A DNA stretch of 64,000 bases, taken from positions 1 to 64,000 of the forward strand of contig JAXLUN010000003.1 of NCBI GenBank assembly GCA_046329535.1, read 5' to 3'. Position 1 is the stretch's first letter. Each line of letters begins with the position of its first letter. Origin of the DNA: Bog-950 sp046329535. Lineage in GTDB: Bacteria; Bacteroidota; Bacteroidia; Chitinophagales; LD1. Below the pieces are notes generated by a model that worked only from the letters and a program-made list of their open reading frames with translations, ran no database searches and was not told the DNA's origin. The position numbers and the translations under genes are program-made. Positions 1-6,396 of the stretch are shown one piece after another.

Positions 1-235
1 CCTTAAACTCCGGAAAGTTTTCCTCTTTAATCTGCGCCATACCTATGTAGTGATTCAGTCCATTTATCTTATCAATATCGCCACCAATCTTGTGGCTCCA
101 TATTTCCATCTTTAACCCTTCAGGATATTGCGGAGCTTCTAATTGAATTTGCCATACGGACATATAGTTAGACGGAATCATAGCCATGGCGCAAATGAAC
201 ACAACTATGCGTGTATATATTTTAAGAGATTTCAT
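1..235 (-). CDS. nos-cluster accessory membrane/exported protein (5' part only)
   Basis: This is the N-terminal 78 residues of a protein running off the window edge. It opens with a basic stretch and a short hydrophobic segment (residues 8-25), followed by a region rich in Gly, Asp and Asn ending in LNHYIGMAQ. From memory, a small conserved protein with an APQYPEGL...LNHYIGM signature lies directly after nosZ in many Bacteroidota clade II nos clusters; its biochemical role is not established. It is the next gene on the same strand after nosZ, but a hairpin lies between them, so it may be read through only partly. The start is the ATG at 235. The identification rests on context and remembered motif resemblance. 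Confidence 0.7.
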   Translation of the reverse strand, partial: MKSLKIYTRIVVFICAMAMIPSNYMSVWQIQLEAPQYPEGLKMEIWSHKIGGDIDKINGLNHYIGMAQIKEENFPEFK

Positions 236-302
236 TTTGAAACGTTTTGATAAACCAGCAGCCATTGCAAAAAATATAGCCGTTAGTTCTGGGGTATAAA
301 AA

Positions 303-325
303 GGAAGAGCGCAAAGCGCTCTTCC
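303..325 (-). terminator. intrinsic terminator or attenuator after nosZ
   Basis: A perfect 10-bp stem (303-312 with 316-325) with a 3-base loop is followed on the minus strand by five T residues. It lies between nosZ and the next minus-strand gene, so it could end most nosZ transcripts or protect their 3' end. Confidence 0.75.
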
Positions 326-341
326 CTGTCAAACAATCAAC

Positions 342-2318
342 CTACTTTTTCTCCTCTTCACCCGTAGAGAACTTCAAAGTAGTATTTGCACCTGCCGGTG
401 ATACACGAACGTATCCCTGCATTTCCTGATGCAGAGCCGAACAGAAGTCAGTGCAATACATCGGAAACACACCCGCACGATCTGGTGTCCACTTCAACGT
501 AGACGTTTCGCCAGGCAATACCAACAACTCAGAGTTATTGGCTCCTTTTACAGAGAACCCGTGAGGAACATCCCAGTCCTGCTCCAGGTTGGTGATGTGG
601 AAGTAAATATTGTCGCCAACTTTAACTCCTTCAATATTATCGGGAGTAAAGTGCGAACGGATAGCCGTTGCATAAACATGCACATCGTTTCCATTACGAA
701 CAACCTTGGCATCTTTTTCCTGTTTAGCCACATACTTATGGCTGTTGCTGTCTATTTTGTAGAATTTAACCTCATGCTTGCGAACGATATCAGCCGGACA
801 AGCCTGTGCATAGTGCGGCTCTCCGATAGTAGGAAAGTCTAGCAGTAACTGCATCTTATCACCACTGATATCATACAATTGTGCTGACTGTGTTAACTCA
901 GGGCCTGTAGGCAGGTAGCGATCTTTGGTTATCTTATTTAAGGCTATCACATATTTGCCGTAAGGATGCACATTGTCACCCATGGGAACGCATAAGTGAC
1001 CAATAGAATAATACGTAGGTACACGATCCAAAATCTGTTTGGTTTTTACATTCCACTTTACAATTTCAGAGGATACGAAGAATGAAGTATAGGCATTTCC
1101 TTTATCATCAAACTCGGTATGTAAAGGTCCTAAGCCTGGTTTCTCAACTTCACCATCTAAAGCTGCTTCGTATTTAATAACCGGAACACCGTCAAAGTCA
1201 CCATCAAATGCTTTATCGGCAATAGCCTTTTGCATTTTGCTGAAAGAGTAAACAGGAATAACAGCGGCCAGTTTACCCGAAGCACAGATGTATTCACCGC
1301 TTGGGTCTACATCACAACCATGAGGAGATTTAGGACATGGAATGAAATAACAGATACCCGGAAGATCTTTTACATCCAATACGGTAACCTCTTTTTCCAT
1401 AGTAGAAGTAGCAGTATGTGTGTTCTCATCATACACGTTATGCGCATAGTTTGCTGCCCATTTTTGACCTTTGCCCTGTGTTAAGTACTCTTCGGCCTTT
1501 TTCCAGTTTACAGCCATAATGAAATCCTTATCACGTTGAGATGCATTCACTTCTAACAGCGTATGTGCTTTCTCGCTATTGTAGCAAGAGAAGAAAACCC
1601 ATCCATCTGAAACCGCTTTACCGGCACGAGATAAATCGTAATCAACACCGGGAACAAGCAACTGGAAATTCAAATTCATATGACCTGTTTCCTTATCTAC
1701 TTTTACAAAAGAGATAGTACCTTTGAACTTGTCTTTGTACTCAGCAATTGATGCATCTCCGTCTTTATCGTATGGAACTGAGAAACGAGAAGCACCCACA
1801 ACGTACTCTGTATTTTGAGTAGTAAAAGGTGAAGCATGGTTACCACCGCAGTTAGGCAACTCTATAATTTCTCTGGTTTTAAATACACCTAAATCCATCC
1901 GTGCAATACGTGGGGTGTTATTGGCATTGATAAATAACCAGCGGCCATCATCCTGACCTTCGGTACGCGATAATTGCGGGTGGTGGCTGTCATCCCATGG
2001 GGTATAACCATGAGAAGTCATTAACATAGGTTTGGTTTCTTCGCTGTATCCCCAACCTGTTTCTGCATCTTGTGAAAAAACAGGAACCTGTTTCAACATT
2101 CTGCCTGAAGGTAATCCGTATACACCTATCTGTCCGCTAAACCCTCCAGAGGTAAAGAGATATACTTCATCGTATTTGCCTGGTGCAACATACACTTTCT
2201 TAGCTGCATCTCCAGAAAGCGCAGAGTCTACTTTTTTAGGCTTACAACTGTTCAGCAATCCGATTGCAACTAAGGCAATCACAAAACTGAAAACCTGTTT
2301 GGTTGTTTTTGATTTCAT
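342..2318 (-). CDS. nosZ: nitrous-oxide reductase, clade II, predicted lipoprotein
   Basis: The enzyme reduces N2O to N2 outside the cytoplasm, the last step of denitrification. The 658 residues show the N-terminal seven-bladed propeller that carries the CuZ site (DDSHHPQLS near residue 110, SPHGCDVDP, GPLHTEF, GHLCVPMG) and a C-terminal cupredoxin. The CuA ligands are visible: His556, then Cys622, Cys626, His630 and Met633 in CTDFCSALHQEM. The export signal is Sec-type, with no twin-arginine motif, which marks clade II. It ends in LLNSC, so Cys25 is a good lipobox cysteine and the enzyme is probably membrane-tethered. The cytochrome c gene lies 32 bases upstream and is the likely electron donor. 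Expression is probably driven from the FNR-box promoter before that gene. Function is very secure; lipidation is inferred. Confidence 0.97.
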   Translation of the reverse strand: MKSKTTKQVFSFVIALVAIGLLNSCKPKKVDSALSGDAAKKVYVAPGKYDEVYLFTSGGFSGQIGVYGLPSGRMLKQVPVFSQDAETGWGYSEETKPMLMTSHGYTPWDDSHHPQLSRTEGQDDGRWLFINANNTPRIARMDLGVFKTREIIELPNCGGNHASPFTTQNTEYVVGASRFSVPYDKDGDASIAEYKDKFKGTISFVKVDKETGHMNLNFQLLVPGVDYDLSRAGKAVSDGWVFFSCYNSEKAHTLLEVNASQRDKDFIMAVNWKKAEEYLTQGKGQKWAANYAHNVYDENTHTATSTMEKEVTVLDVKDLPGICYFIPCPKSPHGCDVDPSGEYICASGKLAAVIPVYSFSKMQKAIADKAFDGDFDGVPVIKYEAALDGEVEKPGLGPLHTEFDDKGNAYTSFFVSSEIVKWNVKTKQILDRVPTYYSIGHLCVPMGDNVHPYGKYVIALNKITKDRYLPTGPELTQSAQLYDISGDKMQLLLDFPTIGEPHYAQACPADIVRKHEVKFYKIDSNSHKYVAKQEKDAKVVRNGNDVHVYATAIRSHFTPDNIEGVKVGDNIYFHITNLEQDWDVPHGFSVKGANNSELLVLPGETSTLKWTPDRAGVFPMYCTDFCSALHQEMQGYVRVSPAGANTTLKFSTGEEEKK

Positions 2319-2350
2319 AACATTGATGGTTTATTGGTTTATAAATGGTT

Positions 2351-2854
2351 TTACTTTTTGGCCTCTTCAGTTCCTCCGGCATCGTTCTGTCTTAAATACT
2401 CTAATATCTGTTTAGCCTGATCATCGCTTACATCCTGGAAAGTCATTTGGGTAAGATGTTCAGCTAACAAATCTTTTGCGGTAGGATCCTTTTGAGTCAT
2501 TTCAACAGGATTAGTAATCATATTTAAAATCCAAGCGGCTTGTCTGCGGGTAGTAACTCCTTTTAAGCCTGGCCCAACAATCTTCTGATCGGTAGTTTTG
2601 TGGCAAGCGGTGCACTTAGTTTCAAAAACGGTTTTACCCTGTTCTGCCAACTTAGTGTCTAATGCAGCTAGTGTTACATCTTTAAATTTCCCAACTCCCT
2701 GCCCGTCATCTGTAGGGGTATCCTGCACCATGCTTTGCGGTGCAGCAGTTGATTCATCGCCAGTCTTCTGCTCATTACTACCACAACTGGAGATAAATAA
2801 AATGGATAATAAGGCTAGAACTTTTACACTAAATGGGTTGTTTAACTTTTTCAT
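2351..2854 (-). CDS. c-type cytochrome lipoprotein, probable electron donor to NosZ
   Basis: A 167-residue class I cytochrome c. The signal peptide ends in FISSC, making Cys24 the lipid anchor, followed by a flexible acidic and Gly/Thr-rich linker (residues 25-60). The heme motif CTACH occupies residues 81-85, and Met137 in LTQMTF is the likely distal ligand. The pairing with nosZ (32-base gap, same strand) suggests it passes electrons to the CuA site of NosZ, as small cytochromes do in clade II nos clusters. It is the first gene of the predicted nosZ transcript: a perfect TAnnTTTG box lies about 30 bases upstream of its ATG and an FNR-like palindrome lies further upstream. The role as NosZ donor is inferred from position. 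Confidence 0.92.
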   Translation of the reverse strand: MKKLNNPFSVKVLALLSILFISSCGSNEQKTGDESTAAPQSMVQDTPTDDGQGVGKFKDVTLAALDTKLAEQGKTVFETKCTACHKTTDQKIVGPGLKGVTTRRQAAWILNMITNPVEMTQKDPTAKDLLAEHLTQMTFQDVSDDQAKQILEYLRQNDAGGTEEAKK

Positions 2855-2883
2855 AATTATTATTGGTTGTTTGATTTCGGGGA

Positions 2884-2949
2884 CAAATGTACAGATGTGG
2901 TTGAGTGGAAATTATGAGTACGGTCAAGCTGTTGCATGATTAAAATCAA
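2884..2949 (-). promoter_or_regulatory. nos promoter: -7 box plus FNR/DNR-like palindrome
   Basis: On the minus strand TACATTTG (2884-2891) matches the Bacteroidota -7 consensus TAnnTTTG exactly, but no TTTG sits 19-21 bases further upstream, which suggests dependence on an activator. At 2936-2949 lies TTGAT-N4-ATCAT (minus strand), nine of ten positions of the FNR/DNR consensus TTGAT-N4-ATCAA. Its centre is roughly 60 bases before the expected transcript start, the usual class I position for Crp/Fnr activators. Such control fits a gene for N2O respiration. Confidence 0.6.
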
Positions 2950-2951
2950 TT

Positions 2952-2971
2952 AAAAGACCTTTTTATCTTTT
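2952..2971. promoter_or_regulatory. candidate operator shared with the RIC promoter
   Basis: AAAAGA-N7-ATCTTTT lies directly beside the FNR-like box before the cytochrome c/nosZ genes. The same spaced motif forms the core of the long palindrome at 4627-4664 before the RIC operon. Both regions are AT-rich, so chance similarity cannot be excluded. A weak terminator of the Rrf2 gene is another reading. Confidence 0.4.
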
Positions 2972-2986
2972 TTTATACCAAATTTT

Positions 2987-3421
2987 TTAGTTTGCCAAAT
3001 AAGCTTTACCCGATGCTATTCCTTTAGCTAAGTCTTGTATAGTTTTTGTTTCCAGAAGATTTTTCAATCGCAAACTATAGCTCTTAAACTCATTGTGAAT
3101 TGGACAGGGTTTTGTTTCAGAACACTCTTTTAAGCCCAGCCCGCAACGTTCAAAGGCATGTTTACCATCAATTAAATCTATAATATCCATAACCGGAATT
3201 GGCTTTGCCGCAGCATCAATATAAAAGCCCCCCCCGGGTCCTTTGGCCGATGAGATAACATTATGACGTGCCAACGATTGCAAAATCTTGGCAGTAAATG
3301 GTTCCGGAGAATCAATCTCTTTTGCTATTTCAGCAATACTCAGCCTACTTCCATCTTTGGTTTCAATACAAATATGAATAACCGCTTTTATGGCATACTC
3401 ACAACTCTTCGAAAACATCAT
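2987..3421 (-). CDS. Rrf2-family transcriptional regulator, NsrR-like
   Basis: A 144-residue winged-helix protein of the Rrf2 family (IscR, NsrR, CymR, RsrR), which bind DNA as dimers and often sense NO, redox state or Fe-S supply through a cluster. The N-terminal DNA-binding part includes SKSCEYAIKAVIHI, and GPGGGFY marks the wing. Three cysteines at 93, 100 and 106 (C-x6-C-x5-C) match cluster ligands of cluster-bearing members, though the spacing differs slightly from E. coli NsrR. It overlaps the upstream RIC gene by four bases (ATGA), so the two are co-translated. The neighbours (NO-damage repair, nosZ) make NO sensing the best guess. The start is ATG at 3421, or the next codon, also ATG. 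Confidence 0.9.
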   Translation of the reverse strand: MMFSKSCEYAIKAVIHICIETKDGSRLSIAEIAKEIDSPEPFTAKILQSLARHNVISSAKGPGGGFYIDAAAKPIPVMDIIDLIDGKHAFERCGLGLKECSETKPCPIHNEFKSYSLRLKNLLETKTIQDLAKGIASGKAYLAN

Positions 3422-4149
3422 AGTTCATTCATTTGATGCGCCAAAATAATCGCTTTTGGAAATAAAATATTGTTCTCCAGGTGAACATGCTCATGCAAGT
3501 CAGTTTCAAACTCCTGGAGTTTTGAATATAATACCCGGTATGTATTGCAAGCATATTCCGGTGGTGTAAAGTTGTTTGACAAATCATGAATTTGATGCAT
3601 GATAGAACCCGCTAAATCATGTTCGGCTTCCATGACATGAATAGGGTTATCAATTATTCTGAAATGAGGTACAGGCATTTCACTAATCTCTTTATTCATG
3701 TACTTCTCAACACTTCGAATATAGGGAAAGAGCACTAACTCTTCCTTTTTCATATGTATGGTCAACTCATCAGAAATTTGCTTCCAAAGTTTAGCTATTG
3801 TTACTGTTTCTGTGTTATGATGGCCATGAACTTTAGCTACCTTATTAGCAAAACCGTCAATAAGCGCAAGATTATTATTTATATAAGTGTGATGTACATT
3901 AACAATGTAATCGGTCATAAAAGATAGCGACCACTTTTTATAGTCGTGTTGTACATCTCCAGGTAACTGACTGGCAATTTCCAACTCTCTTTGCAATGCA
4001 GTCTCATCAATCTGTTTTTCAACACATACTGCCGATATCGTTTTTTTACCGCCACAACAAAAATCTATACCATGGCGCTTAAAAACCTCGGCAGTTTTGT
4101 AGTTATCACTTACTATCTCAGCTACAGTATAGGGTATTAATGAACTCAT
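3418..4149 (-). CDS. ric: RIC/ScdA/YtfE iron-sulfur cluster repair di-iron protein
   Basis: Members of this family repair Fe-S clusters damaged by nitric oxide or oxidants and carry a hemerythrin-like non-heme di-iron site. The N-terminal DUF542/ScdA_N domain (residues 1-60) has the conserved vicinal cysteines 31-32 in GIDFCCGG. The remainder is a hemerythrin-type four-helix bundle with spaced His and Glu residues (VHHTYINN, KVHGHHN, MKKEELVLFPYI, AEHDLAG, HEHVHLENNILFPK). The length of 243 residues is normal. It is followed by the Rrf2 gene with a 4-base overlap and preceded after 6 bases by a lipoprotein gene, so all three form one operon. Expression under NO stress through the Rrf2 protein is likely but inferred. 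Confidence 0.95.
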   Translation of the reverse strand: MSSLIPYTVAEIVSDNYKTAEVFKRHGIDFCCGGKKTISAVCVEKQIDETALQRELEIASQLPGDVQHDYKKWSLSFMTDYIVNVHHTYINNNLALIDGFANKVAKVHGHHNTETVTIAKLWKQISDELTIHMKKEELVLFPYIRSVEKYMNKEISEMPVPHFRIIDNPIHVMEAEHDLAGSIMHQIHDLSNNFTPPEYACNTYRVLYSKLQEFETDLHEHVHLENNILFPKAIILAHQMNEL

Positions 4150-4155
4150 ATAGTT

Positions 4156-4605
4156 TTAGTTTACATAATTAAATGTTGAATCAATTTGAGCAAACAAAGA
4201 GTTAAGTTCAGTCATAGCTTCACGCGATTTCTCCATGTCATTTCCTTCTAAAATTTCAATTTTAGATTTCAGGTTATTTAAGCTTTTACACAATATAGTT
4301 TTGTTAGCAGCATCTAACCCGCAATACGTATTTACTCGCTCAATATGATTTCGGAGTAATGCCCCGTACTCTTGGTAGGCTTTCATGTTTTCAAACTTCT
4401 TTTTATTTAAAAGAGTAAAGTTCTCCATCGTATTTTTCATGCCTTTCAGTTCCTCGGCCGTGGCTCGGTCAACAGTCCACTTGCCATTAACTTTTACAGA
4501 CTGCCCCTCCTCTTCTACCTCATTAAAACCCTGTTGCTCAGTAGTGCTACTACAGGAGGTAAATACTGCACACAAGAACATATAAAAAACAATTTTCCTT
4601 TTCAT
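4156..4605 (-). CDS. small lipoprotein of unknown function, first gene of the RIC operon
   Basis: A 149-residue protein with a clear lipoprotein signal (AVFTSC, Cys18) and a mature part that looks all-helical, rich in Lys, Glu and Asn with no conserved catalytic motif that I recognise. Two cysteines (in TYCGLDA and ILCKSLN) sit near the middle. It ends 6 bases before the RIC gene and starts 22 bases from a 16-bp perfect palindrome, so it is the promoter-proximal gene of the putative NO-stress operon. Its function is unknown; the position suggests a periplasmic or outer-membrane role in nitrogen-oxide stress. Confidence 0.75.
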   Translation of the reverse strand: MKRKIVFYMFLCAVFTSCSSTTEQQGFNEVEEEGQSVKVNGKWTVDRATAEELKGMKNTMENFTLLNKKKFENMKAYQEYGALLRNHIERVNTYCGLDAANKTILCKSLNNLKSKIEILEGNDMEKSREAMTELNSLFAQIDSTFNYVN

Positions 4606-4626
4606 ATCATTTAATTAAATGCGGAA

Positions 4627-4664
4627 CAAAATAATAAAAGATGCAATTATCTTTTATTATTTTG
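4627..4664. promoter_or_regulatory. 16-bp perfect palindrome, candidate operator of the RIC operon
   Basis: Arms 4627-4642 and 4649-4664 are perfectly complementary with the 6-base spacer GCAATT. The site lies between divergent genes, 22 bases before the lipoprotein-RIC-Rrf2 operon and about 107 bases before the fasciclin gene. AAGATGCAATT inside it resembles the E. coli NsrR half-site (AAGATGCATTT, ten of eleven positions). A terminator is unlikely because no gene ends here. Confidence 0.55.
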
Positions 4665-4771
4665 AAACTGCAAATGATTAACTCTTTTAATCCGCATGAG
4701 TTTCATCATCCCGCATACCTGTATCTCAAAATATTTTCGCTTTTAATTAGTTAACCAATAAACCAACGAGT

Positions 4772-5341
4772 ATGAAAAAGATTTTCGTTTTAATCATTAC
4801 AGCAACAGCGCTTTGTTTCTCCATGATTTCATGTAACAATAACCAAGCTACGGAAGGTGCTGGAGAAAGTACCGATGCGACTGAAGTAGAGGCTGGACAA
4901 TCATCGGTTCAGGACGATATGTCACAAAAAGATGTAGTTAAGATAGCTGTAGGCTCTAAAGACCACACCACCTTGGTTGCCGCAGTGAAAGCAGCCGAAT
5001 ATGTGGATGTATTATCAAATGCAGGCCCCTTTACTGTTTTTGCACCAACCAACGATGCCTTCAACAAGTTACCAGAAGGAACAGTAGACGGATTACTGAA
5101 ACCTGAGGCTAAAAAAGACCTTCGCAACATTCTAGAATACCACGTATCGGTAGGTGTTTTTAAAACTGAAAATCTTAAAGATAGTCAAATAATTGGCCAG
5201 GCTAATGGTGACAACATTACCATTACTATGAAAGACGGTAAGCCTACGGTAAACGGAGCAAACATTCTGGCTTCTGTTCCAGCATCAAATGGTATTGTGC
5301 ATGTGATTGATGCAGTTTTATTGCCGCCAGCAAAGAAATAG
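4772..5341 (+). CDS. fasciclin (FAS1) domain lipoprotein
   Basis: A 189-residue lipoprotein: the signal ends at FSMISC (Cys21), a Glu/Thr/Asp-rich linker follows, and residues 50-187 form one FAS1 domain. Typical FAS1 landmarks are visible: TLVAAVKAAEYVDVL, GPFTVFAPTNDAFNKLP, LRNILEYHVSVG and the closing NGIVHVIDAVLLP. FAS1 domains mediate adhesion or protein-protein contact at the cell surface; no enzymatic activity is expected. The gene is divergent from the RIC operon and could share its operator region. A terminator follows. The family call is secure, the biological role is not. Confidence 0.93.
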   Translation: MKKIFVLIITATALCFSMISCNNNQATEGAGESTDATEVEAGQSSVQDDMSQKDVVKIAVGSKDHTTLVAAVKAAEYVDVLSNAGPFTVFAPTNDAFNKLPEGTVDGLLKPEAKKDLRNILEYHVSVGVFKTENLKDSQIIGQANGDNITITMKDGKPTVNGANILASVPASNGIVHVIDAVLLPPAKK

Positions 5342-5363
5342 TTAACCCTTTTTTACTATAAAT

Positions 5364-5394
5364 AAACGGCTGTTCTCCGTAGAGCAGCCGTTTT
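5364..5394. terminator. bidirectional terminator between fasciclin and xerC
   Basis: A 9-bp stem (5364-5372 with 5385-5393) is flanked by A-runs and T-runs and lies between two convergent genes, so it can act in both directions. Confidence 0.8.
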
Positions 5395-5397
5395 GAT

Positions 5398-6267
5398 TTA
5401 TGCCTTGGGATGGGCTTGCTTGTATATATTCTTTAGCTTATCAATAGTGTTGTGAGTATATATCTGAGTAGCCGCTAAACTGGAGTGACCGAGCAATTCT
5501 TTGACGGCATTAATATCGGCACCATTATTCATTAGATGAGTGGCAAAAGTATGGCGCAGAGTATGCGGACTTTTTTTATCAACTGTTGTAACCAAATTAA
5601 GATAATGCTTCACTGCTTTGTACACATAAGCAGCCGTGAGTTTCTTTCCCGAATCATCACTTAGCAAGTAAATGCCAGGCACCGGCTTCTCGCTAATGAA
5701 ATGATTAATAGAATCGCGCAGTTCATGATGAATAGGAATTATTCTTTCCTTGTTCCCTTTACCCAATACTTTAATCTGCGCACTGTAAGCATCAAAGTCC
5801 GTAAGTTTAAGATTCAGTAATTCACTTCTACGTATACCTGTACCATAAAAAATTTCTATCATCATTTTATCAAGAGCGCCCTGATAACCTTCAGGAAACT
5901 CAATCTGACGTAATAGTTTATCAATACCGGTAGTTTCTACAAACACCGGTAACCGTTTAGATGATTTGGGAGTTTGCACTTTAGCCAGCGGATTCTTCTT
6001 TATCTCTCCTCTGCGCAACAGAAATTTGAAAAACGACTTAAGTGTGGATACTTTCCGATTAATGCTTCGCGGTGTTATTTTATTTTCCATCATACTCACC
6101 ATCCAGTTGCGGATATCCAGGTGATTGGCCGATGCAATTTCTTTTTGGTAAGGCAATAAAAAATCTGTGAACTGAGATAAATCGTTGGTGTACGATTCGA
6201 TGGTATGCACTGAGTATCGTTTTTCGAATTGTATATAATTTAAGAATGATTGTACCTGCGAATTCAT
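5398..6267 (-). CDS. xerC: tyrosine recombinase XerC-type
   Basis: Site-specific recombinase of the XerC/XerD family, which resolves chromosome dimers at dif during division. The 289-residue length and domain order are typical: an N-terminal SAM-like core-binding domain (residues 1-90) and a C-terminal catalytic domain. The full catalytic set is present: Arg146 (TGIRRSE), Lys170 (LGKGNKER), His235 and Arg238 (SPHTLRHTFATHL), His261 and the nucleophile Tyr270 (LLGHSSLAATQIYTH). The gene stands alone with no phage or integron context, which argues for a housekeeping Xer rather than a mobile-element integrase. XerC versus XerD cannot be settled from this alone. Confidence 0.88.
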   Translation of the reverse strand: MNSQVQSFLNYIQFEKRYSVHTIESYTNDLSQFTDFLLPYQKEIASANHLDIRNWMVSMMENKITPRSINRKVSTLKSFFKFLLRRGEIKKNPLAKVQTPKSSKRLPVFVETTGIDKLLRQIEFPEGYQGALDKMMIEIFYGTGIRRSELLNLKLTDFDAYSAQIKVLGKGNKERIIPIHHELRDSINHFISEKPVPGIYLLSDDSGKKLTAAYVYKAVKHYLNLVTTVDKKSPHTLRHTFATHLMNNGADINAVKELLGHSSLAATQIYTHNTIDKLKNIYKQAHPKA

Positions 6268-6396
6268 AAATTAAAGATATAACGAAGAGAGCATAAAAGC
6301 ATTGCACTTATCAACGGATAATATACCGCTGTATCATTCTGCTAAGTGGTCCTTACCCACCAATTATTGATTAGATTCGCCAGCAAATACTGACTT

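Noticed and set aside
4627..4664. Terminator
   Set aside because: It lies upstream of both divergent genes and no gene ends at this place.
5398..6267. Mobile-element integrase
   Set aside because: No attachment-site duplication, tRNA or mobility genes are adjacent; length and motifs fit a housekeeping Xer recombinase.
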